Assembly: GCF_042647165.1 (NCBI RefSeq) | Contig: NZ_JBHRUV010000030.1 | Direction: 5' to 3' (one strand) | DNA length: 64,000 bases | Origin: Camelimonas abortus | GTDB lineage: Bacteria > Pseudomonadota > Alphaproteobacteria > Rhizobiales > Beijerinckiaceae | Shown here: one piece after another, positions 7,238 through 15,672 of the stretch | Layout of the letters: each line of letters begins with the position of its first letter | Position numbering within the stretch: the first letter of the stretch is position 1 | The notes under the pieces: generated by a model | The model's input: the letters and a program-made list of their open reading frames with translations, nothing else | Database searches by the model: none | Told to the model about the DNA's origin: nothing | Program-made: the position numbers and the translations under genes

Positions 7238-8809
7238 TCAGGCCACTTTCTGGCCGGAGGCGGCCCAGCTGTCGCGCAGCTCGCGCTTCAGGATCTTGCC
7301 GATGGCGCTGCGCGGCAGCTGGTCCATCACCATGACGCCGGCGAGACGCTGCACCTTCCCCAGCCGTTCATTGGCCCAGGCGCGCAGCTCCTGCGGCGCG
7401 ATGCGCCGGCCGGGAGCGGCCACAACGAAGGCCACCGGCGTCTCGCCCCACGCCTCGGACGGCACGCCCACCACCGCGACGTCGCTGACGTCCGGATGGG
7501 TCATCAGCACCGCCTCAATGTCGCTGGGATAGACGTTGAAGCCGCCGCTGATGATCATGTCCTTCTTGCGGTCCATCAGGATCAGGAAGCCATCCTCGTC
7601 AAAGCGGCCGACGTCGCCGGTGCGGATGAAGCGGCGGCCGTCCGGATGTATCCAGATCGCCTCCCGGGTCTTCTCCGGCTGGTTGTGATAGCCGTTCATC
7701 ACCGCGGCGGGCGAGTAGCCGACGATCTCGCCGACCTCGCCGGGCGGAACCTCATCGCCGTTCTCGTCCAGCAGCAGGATGACGTGGCCCTCGTTGGGGC
7801 GGCCCACGGTGTGCAGCTTGTGCGGGAACTGGTGGGCGACCAGCGAGCAGCCGCCGCCGCCTTCGGTCATTCCGTAATATTCGATGAGCCCGCCCGGCCA
7901 GCGCTTCAGCACGTCCGCCTTGAGATCGGCGTGGAAGGGCGCGCTGGTGCAGAACTTCATGACGAAGGACGAGAGGTCGTAGCTGTCGAAGTCCGGCAGC
8001 GCCATGATGCGCCTGTACTGCACCGGCACCAGCATGGCGTGGGTGGCGCGCTCCTGCTGGGCCAGCTCCAGGAAGCCGCGGGCGTCGAATTTCTCCATCA
8101 GCACCACCGCGCCGCCGAGGGTGAGCGTGGGCAGGAAGCTCACCAGCGTGGTGTTGGAATAGAGCGGCGTGGAGACGATGGTGACCGCCTCGGGCCCGTA
8201 GCCGAAACTGGCGCCGCGCTGCACGTGGGCCCAGCGCATGCGGTGGGACTGCACGATGCCCTTGGGCAGGCCGGTGGTGCCGGAAGAATAGATGATGTTG
8301 AACGGCGCCTCCGGCGGAATCTCCACCGGCTGCGGCCGGGCGCCCTCCTGCGCCAGCCAGCCGCTCCACGGCGCGCCCGGCGCGGCGTCGTCCAGCGCCA
8401 CGAGGCGGCCGGTGAACCAGTCGAACGGCCCGAGCGAACCGGCGATGTCCTGGTCGACGAAAAACAGGCGCGCGCCGGCGTCCTGCACCATGCCCTGCAG
8501 CTGCTCGCGGGTGGAGGACGGCGCCAGCGGCGTCACCACCACGCCGGCGCGCAGCGCGCCGATGAAGGTGACGGCGTAGGGAATCGACGACAGGGCGCAG
8601 ATGGCGATGACGTCGCCCTGCTTCAGCCCCTCGCGCTGCAGCGCGGCGGCGACGCGGTCAGCAAGGGCGTTGAATTCGCCATAGGTCAGGCTGCGGCCGC
8701 GATGCGCCACGGCCCGCGCCTGCGGCCGCTCCCGTGCGTGCGCCGCCACGAGATCAGCGATCAGGCCAAAATCGCGTTCCAGCAGCTCCCCCGCGGACAT
8801 GCCCGTCAT
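7238..8809 (-). CDS. AMP-dependent acyl-CoA synthetase/ligase
   Basis: The 523-residue enzyme belongs to the ANL superfamily, which activates a carboxylic acid with ATP and loads it on CoA. It has the P-loop motif Y-S-S-G-T-T-G-L-P-K-G (174-184), the Y-Y-G-M-T-E-G motif, the hinge region R-T-G-D-V-G followed by L-M-D-R-K-K-D-M-I-I-S-G-G-F-N-V-Y-P, and the C-terminal catalytic lysine in P-R-S-A-I-G-K-I-L-K. The substrate cannot be read; it most resembles long-chain, aromatic or coumarate-type ligases. ATG 8809 follows GAGAGGA on the minus strand; a longer frame to 8923 has no ribosome site. It lies 135 bases downstream of gcvPB on the same strand, with a TATATT box in the spacer, so it may have its own promoter. 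Confidence 0.85.
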   Translation of the reverse strand: MTGMSAGELLERDFGLIADLVAAHARERPQARAVAHRGRSLTYGEFNALADRVAAALQREGLKQGDVIAICALSSIPYAVTFIGALRAGVVVTPLAPSSTREQLQGMVQDAGARLFFVDQDIAGSLGPFDWFTGRLVALDDAAPGAPWSGWLAQEGARPQPVEIPPEAPFNIIYSSGTTGLPKGIVQSHRMRWAHVQRGASFGYGPEAVTIVSTPLYSNTTLVSFLPTLTLGGAVVLMEKFDARGFLELAQQERATHAMLVPVQYRRIMALPDFDSYDLSSFVMKFCTSAPFHADLKADVLKRWPGGLIEYYGMTEGGGGCSLVAHQFPHKLHTVGRPNEGHVILLLDENGDEVPPGEVGEIVGYSPAAVMNGYHNQPEKTREAIWIHPDGRRFIRTGDVGRFDEDGFLILMDRKKDMIISGGFNVYPSDIEAVLMTHPDVSDVAVVGVPSEAWGETPVAFVVAAPGRRIAPQELRAWANERLGKVQRLAGVMVMDQLPRSAIGKILKRELRDSWAASGQKVA

Positions 8810-8944
8810 CTGCGTCCTCTCCCTGATGTCGCATGTGTTGTCCGGCGTTCTGGCCCCGGCGGGGCGCAGGCGGACGCGCCCGCTCCCGCGCTGCGCCGGA
8901 CCGGGCGGCCCTTCCTTTCGCAATATATCCGGCCGCGGCCCCGG

Positions 8945-10507
8945 TCAGGCAACCGGCTGCGGCGGCTTCCAGCGCAGGACTGGCTGGCGCGCGGCGCGGG
9001 TCTCGTCGAGACGGCGCACGGGCGCGTAACGGGGCGCGCCGGTGAAGCGCGCGACGTCGCCGTTACGCGCCGCCATGGCCAGGTCGCGCATGGCGGCGAT
9101 GAACAGGTCGAGGCTGGCCCTGGACTCCGACTCCGTCGGCTCCACCAGCATGGCCCCCGAGACCACCAGCGGGAAATAGACGGTCATCGGGTGAAAGCCT
9201 TCGTCGATCAGCGCCTTGGCCACGTCGAGGGTGGTGATTCCCGTGCCCTTCAGCCAGGCGTCGTCGAACAGCGCCTCATGCATGCACCGGCGGGAGCCGA
9301 ACGGCGCCGACAGCACGTCCCCGAGCGAGACGGCCAGATAATTGGCGGCCAGCACCGCGTCGCCCGAAGCCTGGCGGAGCCCCTCGCCGCCATGCGAGAG
9401 CATGTAGGCCAGCGCCCGCACGAACATGCCCATCTGGCCATGGAAAGCGCAGAGCCGCCCGAACGCCTGGGCCGCCTCGCCCTCGCCGGCGTGCTCGACG
9501 AGGGTGAGCGAACCGTCCTCGCGCCGGCGCACGAACGGCGCCGGCGCGAACGGCGCCAGCCGCTCCGACAGCGCCACCGGCCCAGCCCCCGGCCCGCCGC
9601 CGCCGTGCGGCGTGGAGAAGGTCTTGTGCAGGTTGATGTGCATGGCGTCGACGCCCAGGTCGCCGGGGCGCACCCGGCCGACGATGGCGTTGAAATTGGC
9701 CCCGTCGCAATAGAAATAGGCGCCGGCGTCACGGGCCAGGCGGGCGATCTGTTCGATCTCGGGCTCGAACAGGCCGCAGGTTGTGGGGTTGGTGAACATG
9801 ATCGCCCCCACATCGGGCCCCAGCAGCGGCGCCACGTCCCGGGCGCGCACCGCGCCGTCCGGGCCGGCCGGCACGGCGCGCACGGTGAAGCCGAGCTGGG
9901 CCGCCGTGGCGGGATTGGTGCCATGGGCCGATTCCGGCGCCAGCACGACGGTGCGCGTGGCCGCCTCGCCCCGGGCGGCGAGCGCGGCGCGGATGGCCAT
10001 CATGCCCAGCAGCTCGCCATGGGCCCCGGCTTTCGCCGACAGCGCCACCGCCGGCATGCCGGTGAGCGTCATCAGCCACTGGCCCAGGGTCTCCATCACC
10101 TCCAGCGCCCCCTGCACCGTGGAGACCGGCTGCAGGGGATGCACGTCGGCGAAGCCGGGCAGGCGGGCGACTTTCTCGTTGAGGCGCGGGTTGTGCTTCA
10201 TGGTGCACGACCCCAGCGGGAACATGCCGGTATCGATGCTGTAGTTCTTCTGCGACAGGCGCACGTAGTGGCGCATGGTCTCCGGCTCGGAGAGCGCCGG
10301 CAGCTTCACCGGCTCCTCCGCCGCCATGCCGCCGAGGCGCGGCGTGAACGGCGGCGGCCCGTCGAGATCGACGCCGCAGCGGTCATACGAGCCGGTCTCG
10401 AACAGCAGCGGCTCCACCTGCTGCAGGGCGCGGTTGCCGGTGAAGGTGGCGGGCTGCGGCCCGCCGCAGGCGGCGGCGGGCGCGGAAGGACCTCGGCGGG
10501 CGTTCAT
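8945..10507 (-). CDS. gcvPB: glycine dehydrogenase (decarboxylating) subunit 2
   Basis: The 520-residue protein is the C-terminal half of the split P-protein of the glycine cleavage system. With GcvPA it decarboxylates glycine and passes the aminomethyl group to lipoylated GcvH. The PLP-binding lysine is K295 in H-I-N-L-H-K-T-F-S-T-P-H, followed by the glycine-rich G-G-G-G-P-G-A-G-P. The motif Y-S-I-D-T-G-M-F-P-L-G-S-C-T-M-K is also intact. The start codon overlaps the gcvPA stop by four bases (ATGA type), which suggests translational coupling of the two subunits. The C-terminus is somewhat extended (R-Q-P-V-L-R-W-K-P-P). Confidence 0.95.
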   Translation of the reverse strand: MNARRGPSAPAAACGGPQPATFTGNRALQQVEPLLFETGSYDRCGVDLDGPPPFTPRLGGMAAEEPVKLPALSEPETMRHYVRLSQKNYSIDTGMFPLGSCTMKHNPRLNEKVARLPGFADVHPLQPVSTVQGALEVMETLGQWLMTLTGMPAVALSAKAGAHGELLGMMAIRAALAARGEAATRTVVLAPESAHGTNPATAAQLGFTVRAVPAGPDGAVRARDVAPLLGPDVGAIMFTNPTTCGLFEPEIEQIARLARDAGAYFYCDGANFNAIVGRVRPGDLGVDAMHINLHKTFSTPHGGGGPGAGPVALSERLAPFAPAPFVRRREDGSLTLVEHAGEGEAAQAFGRLCAFHGQMGMFVRALAYMLSHGGEGLRQASGDAVLAANYLAVSLGDVLSAPFGSRRCMHEALFDDAWLKGTGITTLDVAKALIDEGFHPMTVYFPLVVSGAMLVEPTESESRASLDLFIAAMRDLAMAARNGDVARFTGAPRYAPVRRLDETRAARQPVLRWKPPQPVA

Positions 10508-11844
10508 TGCAGCACCTCCTTCAGGGCGTCTGCCAGGGCGCGGCGGTCAGCCTCCCCGTTCATTTCCGTGGCGGCCACCAGCAGCAGGTCGTCCAGTCCC
10601 GCCCGGGGCAGCAGGCGCGACACTGGCACGCCGCCGAGCACGCCGCGCGCGGCGAGGCGCTCCGTCACCTCCGCGGCGTCGCGGCCGGCGAGGCGCACGG
10701 TGAATTCGTTGAAGAAGCTGCGGTTGAGCACGGCGACGCCGGGAATGGACTCCAGCTGCTCCGCCAGCGCCACCGCGCCGGCGTGGTTGATCATGGCCAG
10801 GCGGCGCAGGCCGCGCCCGCCGAGCAGCGTCATGTGAATGGAGAAGGCCAGGGCGCACAGGCCCGAATTGGTGCAGATGTTGGAGGTGGCCTTCTCGCGG
10901 CGGATGTGCTGCTCGCGCGCCGACAGGGTGAGCACGAAGCCGCGCCGGCCGTCGGCGTCCACGGTCTGGCCGCACAGCCGGCCGGGCATCTGCCGCACGA
11001 ATTTCTCGCGCGTGGCGAACAGGCCGACATGGGGGCCGCCGAAATTCAGGCTGGAGCCGAGCGACTGGCCCTCGGCGACGACGATGTCCGCGCCCAGGGA
11101 GCCGGGCGATTTCAGCAGACCGAAGGACACCGCCTCGGTGACGACGGCCACCAGCAGCGCCCCCGCCCGATGCGCCGCCTCGGCGATGGGGGCGAGATCG
11201 CGGAGATTGCCGAACACGTCCGGCGACTGCACCACCACGCAGGCGGCGTCCGGCGTGATCCGGGCGGCGATGTCCTCCTGCGCCGTCACGTCCGCAGGCA
11301 GCGCCGTCACGCCGTCGCCGGCGAGGGTGCGCGTCACTTCGGCGTAATGGGGGTGCAGGCCGCCGGAGAGGATGACGCCGCGGCGCTTCGTGACGCGCCT
11401 CGCCATCAGCGCCGCCTCGGCGCAGGCGGTGGAGCCGTCATACATGGAGGCGTTGGCCACCTCCATGCCGGTGAGCTCCGCCACCTGGGTCTGGAACTCG
11501 AACAGGCACTGCAGCGTGCCCTGGGCGATCTCCGGCTGGTAGGGCGTATAGCTGGTGAGGAACTCCGAGCGCTGGACCAGATGGTCCACCGTGGCCGGGA
11601 TGTGGTGCCGGTAGGCGCCGGCGCCGAGGAAAAACGGAACCGAACCGGCGGCGACGTTGCGGGCCGCCATGCGGCCCAGCTCGCGCTCCACCGCAAGCTC
11701 GCCCATGCGGGAAGGCAGGCCCTCCGGGGCCGCCGGCAGCAGGCGGCCAGGCGGCACGTCCTCATACAGGGCGTCGATGCTGTCCACGCCAATGCGCTTC
11801 AGCATCGCCTCCCGGTCAGCGCCGGACAGGGGCAGGTATCGCAT
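10504..11844 (-). CDS. gcvPA: glycine dehydrogenase (decarboxylating) subunit 1
   Basis: The 446-residue protein is the N-terminal half of the split P-protein (GDC-P). It begins M-R-Y-L-P-L-S, and carries F-L-G-A-G-A-Y-R-H-H-I-P and S-Y-T-P-Y-Q-P-E-I-A-Q-G-T-L-Q near residues 75-115, both diagnostic of GcvPA. It forms a complex with GcvPB that does the PLP chemistry. It lies 39 bases after gcvH and overlaps gcvPB by four bases in the same operon. Confidence 0.95.
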   Translation of the reverse strand: MRYLPLSGADREAMLKRIGVDSIDALYEDVPPGRLLPAAPEGLPSRMGELAVERELGRMAARNVAAGSVPFFLGAGAYRHHIPATVDHLVQRSEFLTSYTPYQPEIAQGTLQCLFEFQTQVAELTGMEVANASMYDGSTACAEAALMARRVTKRRGVILSGGLHPHYAEVTRTLAGDGVTALPADVTAQEDIAARITPDAACVVVQSPDVFGNLRDLAPIAEAAHRAGALLVAVVTEAVSFGLLKSPGSLGADIVVAEGQSLGSSLNFGGPHVGLFATREKFVRQMPGRLCGQTVDADGRRGFVLTLSAREQHIRREKATSNICTNSGLCALAFSIHMTLLGGRGLRRLAMINHAGAVALAEQLESIPGVAVLNRSFFNEFTVRLAGRDAAEVTERLAARGVLGGVPVSRLLPRAGLDDLLLVAATEMNGEADRRALADALKEVLQ

Positions 11845-11883
11845 CCGGGAAACCTTTCCGGTGATCTGGCCGCAAGCGCGGCG

Positions 11884-12261
11884 TCAGCCGAGCGTGGCGA
11901 CGTAGGCGTCGTAGGCGGCTTCGTCCATCAGCCCGTCCAGCTCGGCCGGGTCGGCGACGCGCATGCGGAAAAACCAGCCGCGGCCGAGCGGGTCCTCGTT
12001 GACGGCGGCGGGCTCGCCCTCCAGGTCGCTGTTCACCGCCACCACCTCGCCGGAGACAGGCGCGTAGACCTCGCTCGCCGCCTTGACGCTCTCCACCACC
12101 GCGGCCTCGTCGCCCTGGCGCAGGGCGCGGCCCGTCTCCGGCAGCTCGACGAAAACGATGTCGCCAAGCTGCTCCTGGGCGTAGCCGGTGATGCCGACGA
12201 CGCCGACGTCGCCTTCCATGCGGATGTATTCGTGGTCTCTGGTGTAACGCGTGGCGGCCAT
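11884..12261 (-). CDS. gcvH: glycine cleavage system H protein
   Basis: The 125-residue lipoyl carrier protein shuttles the aminomethyl group between P and T proteins. The lipoylated lysine is K60 in V-V-E-S-V-K-A-A-S-E, followed by the usual V-Y-A-P-V-S-G-E-V. The N-terminus M-A-A-T-R-Y-T-R-D-H-E-Y matches GcvH of other bacteria. The start follows GGGAGCGCCAC on the minus strand. The gene is 108 bases after gcvT. Confidence 0.96.
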   Translation of the reverse strand: MAATRYTRDHEYIRMEGDVGVVGITGYAQEQLGDIVFVELPETGRALRQGDEAAVVESVKAASEVYAPVSGEVVAVNSDLEGEPAAVNEDPLGRGWFFRMRVADPAELDGLMDEAAYDAYVATLG

Positions 12262-12369
12262 GTGGCGCTCCCGTGTAATGACGGCGTCCGGAACGGCGGG
12301 CGCCGTTGCTTCGCGGAACTGGCGGTGAGACGGCGCCGCCGGCGCGGCCGGAGCGGCGCGGCGGATGCC

Positions 12370-13521
12370 TCAGCGGCGATAGCGGTGCGGCGTGAACGGC
12401 AGGGGCGCGACGACGGCAGGCGTCATGCGGCCGCGCAGCTCCACCTGCACGGCGGTTCCCGGACGGGCGAAATCGGCGACGACGTAGCCCATGGCCACCG
12501 GCGCGCCGACGGACGGCCCGAAGCCGCCGGAGGTGACCTCGCCGACCAGCTCGCCCGCCGCGTCGAAAATGCGCGCGCCCTCGCGCACCGGCGCGCGGCC
12601 CTGCGGCCGCAGGCCCACCCTGCGCCGCAGCGCGCCGTCGCGGATCTCGCCGGTGATGCGGATGGCCCCGGGGAAGCGCATGTCCTCCCGGCGCCGGCGC
12701 GGAACCGTCCACGCCAGCCCCGCCTCCACCGGCGAGGTCTCCTGGTTGAGGTCGTGGCCGTACAGGCACAGCCCCGCCTCAAGGCGGAGCGTGTCGCGGG
12801 CGCCGAGCCCCGCCGGCTTCACCTCCGGCTGCGCCAGCAGCAGGTCCCACAGGGCGACGGCGTCGGCGGCGGCCACGGAGATCTCGAAGCCGTCCTCGCC
12901 GGTGTAGCCGGAGCGGCTGACCCTGGCCTCGATCCCGCCCACCGCAAGGTCGATCACGCCCATGAAGGGCAGCCCCTCCGCCGCCGGAGCGAGACGGGCC
13001 ATGACCTGCGCCGCCTCCGGCCCCTGCAGGGCCAGCAGCGCCCGGCCGGTCTCCGGCTCCACGCGCACGCCCGCGGGCAGGTTGCCGGACAGGTGCAGCC
13101 AGTCGGCCTCCCTGCATGCGGCGTTGACCACCAGCATCAGCCGTCCGTCGAGGCCCGGGGCCGCCGGGCGGGCGACCATCAGGTCGTCGAGCACGCCGCC
13201 CTGGGCGTTGAGCAGCAGGGTGTAGCGCTGCTGGCCCGGCTTCAGGCCGAGGATGTCGCCCGGAACCAGCGTCTCCAGGGCGCGCGCCGTGGTTTCATGG
13301 TCAGGGCCGGCGATCCAGCCCTGACCCATGTGCGACACGTCGAACAGCCCGGCGTGGGCGCGCGTGTGCAGGTGCTCGGCGATGATCCCCGCGTATTGCA
13401 CCGGCATGTCGTAGCCGGCGAAGGGGACCATGCGCGCGCCGAGGGCGACGTGCCGCCCATGCAGCGGGGTGCGCAGCAGCTGCGCGTCGGCGGATTGGGA
13501 ATCGGCTGGCGTCTGGCTCAT
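12370..13521 (-). CDS. gcvT: glycine cleavage system aminomethyltransferase
   Basis: The 383-residue T-protein transfers the methylene group from GcvH to tetrahydrofolate and releases ammonia. Recognised features are G-A-R-M-V-P-F-A-G-Y-D-M-P-V-Q-Y near residue 30, D-V-S-H-M-G, S-R-S-G-Y-T-G-E-D-G-F-E and the C-terminal R-x-x-Y-R-R. An N-terminal Ser/Gln-rich extension of about 20 residues precedes the core; an internal ATG is possible but the chosen one follows GAGAGGCCAC. It is the first gene behind the glycine riboswitch, so the whole gcvT-H-PA-PB operon is probably glycine-induced. Confidence 0.95.
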   Translation of the reverse strand: MSQTPADSQSADAQLLRTPLHGRHVALGARMVPFAGYDMPVQYAGIIAEHLHTRAHAGLFDVSHMGQGWIAGPDHETTARALETLVPGDILGLKPGQQRYTLLLNAQGGVLDDLMVARPAAPGLDGRLMLVVNAACREADWLHLSGNLPAGVRVEPETGRALLALQGPEAAQVMARLAPAAEGLPFMGVIDLAVGGIEARVSRSGYTGEDGFEISVAAADAVALWDLLLAQPEVKPAGLGARDTLRLEAGLCLYGHDLNQETSPVEAGLAWTVPRRRREDMRFPGAIRITGEIRDGALRRRVGLRPQGRAPVREGARIFDAAGELVGEVTSGGFGPSVGAPVAMGYVVADFARPGTAVQVELRGRMTPAVVAPLPFTPHRYRR

Positions 13522-13599
13522 GTGGCCTCTCGGGTTCCCGGACCGGCGTTCCGGCGGCGGACAGCAGGGCGCGGCTTCGCGGCGTGCGAACCGTGCGCC

Positions 13600-13860
13600 C
13601 CATCTGTCCGTGAACCTGAGAGATTTCCCCGCCCGGCGCCCTGGCCGGAAGCCGCCTGCGCGGCCGGCCCGCGGACGGTTGCGGCGCCGCGCGGACCCGG
13701 GTTACGCCCTTCGGTGGGACGGCCTGCGGCCATCCGCTTTCCAGATCGGCAACTCCCGCGCGGTCCTTTTGCCTGAGCGTTTCCGGGGCGGTTGCGCCTT
13801 CGGCGCCGGCGGCGCGGCGACGGCCTTGCGACGGTCGCCCCGGCCGGTCTCTCCCGCGGG
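13600..13860 (-). promoter_or_regulatory. tandem glycine riboswitch
   Basis: Read on the minus strand, two glycine aptamers lie in series. The first begins GCGGGAGAGACC near 13857, has the conserved core GCGCCGAAGGCGCAA near 13800 and ends TCAGGCAAAAGGACC near 13763. The second has CACCGAAGGGCGTAAC near 13717 and ends CTCTCAGGTTCACGGACAG near 13604. These match the gcvT element, in which two aptamers separated by a short linker bind glycine. The element ends about 80 bases before gcvT, leaving room for an expression platform that could control either transcription or ribosome access. Confidence 0.93.
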
Positions 13861-14022
13861 GATCTTGAGCCTGCCGGAAAGTCTGTCGCCGGCCGGCCCG
13901 CCTGTCAATCGCCGCGCGCCAGGCCTTCCGGCCAGGCGCGCCTGCGTCTCACGGGCGTCGCGCCGCAGGAGGTCGCGCCGCGCGACCTGGAGCCGCAGGG
14001 CGGCCGGCGCGGCGACGGGGCT

Positions 14023-14697
14023 TCAGCGGTTGCGGCGCGTCTTCGCCCCGGAAGCAGGGCCGCCGCCGAAGCCCACCTCGATCAGGACGCCGTGGGTGTC
14101 CTCCGGCAGCGGCACGCCCTGCTCGATCACCGCGGCCATGCCGTTGCCCTCGCCGGCCGGAACGGCGACCTTCACCTGGCGGGTGAGGCGGTGCAGCACG
14201 GCGTCGCCGCGCATCACGCGGATGGTGAGCGGCGAGGAGAACACGCCCGGCCGGCCCGCAGGGCCGAGCACGGCGCGCACGTCGACGCCCACATTGGCGA
14301 CGACGCGGCCGTCCGGCGTGCGGACGCACTCACGTGAAAGCTCGCCGAAAGAGAGCTGGTAGGAAAGCCCGGCGCCCTCGCCGCGGCGCACATAGGCTGC
14401 GCCTTCGATCACGTCCACGCGCGGGCAGTGGATGTCGTCGCCGGGGTCGTCGACCCACACGCCTTCGCGCAGGCCGTCCTCCTGCTTCTTGAAGGGATTG
14501 ACGCCCAGCAGGTCGCGCAGCACGTCCGCCTGCGCCGGCGCGGCGCCCGCCAGCAGCGCCGCGCACAGGCCTGCCGCCATGCGCCATTTCAGCCGCCTGG
14601 CGGCGCCGGCGCGGCCGGCCGGCGCGGAAAACAGGGCCCCGCCGCGGCGCGGCGCGCAAACCATCGTCGACATCTCGGCTCCATCCGTATCCGTCAT
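14023..14697 (-). CDS. exported protein of unknown function
   Basis: The protein has up to 224 residues. A hydrophobic signal-like segment (A-A-G-L-C-A-A-L-L-A-G-A-A-P-A-Q-A) sits at about 41-57, so either the true start is internal or the first 40 residues form an N-region. The mature part has two cysteines (I-H-C-P-R-V and S-R-E-C-V-R) and regular beta-type segments, with a K/R-rich end. I recognise it only as a conserved alphaproteobacterial secreted type. Its ATG overlaps the stop of the IalB-like gene by four bases, so the two are likely cotranscribed and possibly translationally coupled. Confidence 0.65.
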   Translation of the reverse strand: MTDTDGAEMSTMVCAPRRGGALFSAPAGRAGAARRLKWRMAAGLCAALLAGAAPAQADVLRDLLGVNPFKKQEDGLREGVWVDDPGDDIHCPRVDVIEGAAYVRRGEGAGLSYQLSFGELSRECVRTPDGRVVANVGVDVRAVLGPAGRPGVFSSPLTIRVMRGDAVLHRLTRQVKVAVPAGEGNGMAAVIEQGVPLPEDTHGVLIEVGFGGGPASGAKTRRNR

Positions 14698-15320
14698 TTG
14701 AGGGCCGCGAGGCCCCGGTCCAGTCCCTCCAGCGTCACCGGCACGCCGATGCCTTCCTCCGGCGTCTGGAACACCACGAAGGTGGCGACCTTGCCCTCCT
14801 TCAGCCGGCTGGTGAGACTGTCGTCCATCACCACCTCGGCGACGCAGCCGGTGGGCAGGCAGCGCACGAAGCCGGCGCGGCCGATGTCGGTCTGGTCGAT
14901 TTTCAGGCCAAGGCCGGCCGGCAGCAACACGCCGAGCGGGGCCAGCACGCGCAACAGGCGGCCCTTGCCGTCGGCGGTGTCAAGAATAATGACCAGCAGC
15001 GTCACGTTGGGCCGGTCGGCGGCGGCGACGTTCTGCACCAGGGCGCAATGTTCGGCGGCGGCGCCGGCGGGCTTCTCGCAGCGCAACTGCCAGTCGTTGA
15101 AGGTTTCGCGCACCACGCCCTGGGCGTCGGCGCCCCCGGGGGCGAGCGTCGCCGCCGTCGCGAAAGCAGCGGCCGTGATGGCGCGCGCCGCGCGCCGAAG
15201 CTGATTCCATGCCGGCGCGACACGGCTGGCGCCGTACCGCCCCGACGTTGCACGGCTGGAGCCGTGCTGCCCCGAAGATGCACGGCTGGAGCCGCGCTGC
15301 GCGACGAAGGCGTCCGTCAT
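14694..15320 (-). CDS. invasion-associated locus B (IalB) family protein
   Basis: This 208-residue secreted protein has the IalB family pattern: F-N-D-W-Q-L-R-C at the mature N-terminus, paired cysteines (H-C-A-L-V-Q and V-R-C-L-P-T-G-C-V-A-E-V) and M-D-D-S-L-T-S-R-L-K-E-G. IalB proteins are periplasmic or surface proteins first linked to host-cell entry in Bartonella but common in free-living alphaproteobacteria. Unusually, about 45 residues precede the signal-like segment, including a 10-residue motif repeated three times (G-S-S-R-A-S-S-G-Q-H type). No ATG, GTG or TTG lies in frame between this repeat and the hydrophobic stretch, so the extension seems to be translated. The start follows AGAGG. 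Confidence 0.8.
   Translation of the reverse strand: MTDAFVAQRGSSRASSGQHGSSRATSGRYGASRVAPAWNQLRRAARAITAAAFATAATLAPGGADAQGVVRETFNDWQLRCEKPAGAAAEHCALVQNVAAADRPNVTLLVIILDTADGKGRLLRVLAPLGVLLPAGLGLKIDQTDIGRAGFVRCLPTGCVAEVVMDDSLTSRLKEGKVATFVVFQTPEEGIGVPVTLEGLDRGLAALK
15221..15310. repeat. three tandem 30-base repeats with internal palindrome
   Basis: Three copies (15221-15250, 15251-15280, 15281-15310) begin CACGGCTGG. In copy 2 the first 16 bases form the inverted repeat CACGGCT-GG-AGCCGTG. The repeats fall inside the 5' end of the IalB-like gene in phase with its codons, giving three 10-residue units. The last copy is more diverged at its end. Confidence 0.8.
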
Positions 15321-15672
15321 CCTGAACCTCTGCTGTGCGCCCCGGTCCGGCGGCCGCCGCATTTTCGCCCGTTTTCAGGGCGGCGGGTCGCCGCATCCGT
15401 TTGGGCCATCTGGTTAAGTCCCTGTCAAGAAAAACGCCGCGGCGCGGCCGGATCAGGGCGAAAACCGTTGCCGGGAGCCTCTCTGGAACTATTCTTGTGC
15501 ACAAATGCCGCATACCGGGACGGGGGCCGAACATTGCGCCCTCCGCCACATTGTGGTCTTTCACAGGCAACGTGGCAGGCTTGTGGCGCAGGCCCGTGCG
15601 CGAGCATGTCCTGACGCAGCGCCGCGTCACAAGAAAAATTTGCCTAGCGAGTACGGGAGCTCCGATTCTCTG
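15321..15672. other. divergent intergenic region (IalB-like gene / coxB)
   Basis: The region separates the minus-strand IalB gene from coxB and probably contains promoters for both. A short palindrome TTGTGCACAA is at 15493-15502. No confident -35/-10 pair was found. Confidence 0.4.

Noticed and set aside
7100..10837. Plus-strand open frame of 1245 codons opposite the acyl-CoA synthetase and gcvPB
   Set aside because: Its residues are His/Arg/Ala/Gly-rich with no domain, and the opposite strand has two clear enzymes in this interval. GC-rich antisense frames stay open by chance.
10507..13776. Plus-strand open frame of 1089 codons opposite gcvPA-gcvH-gcvT
   Set aside because: Antisense shadow of a clear operon; no ribosome site or family motif.
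15221..15310. Three 30-base repeats as a CRISPR array
   Set aside because: The units are directly adjacent without spacers and keep the reading frame of a protein gene.
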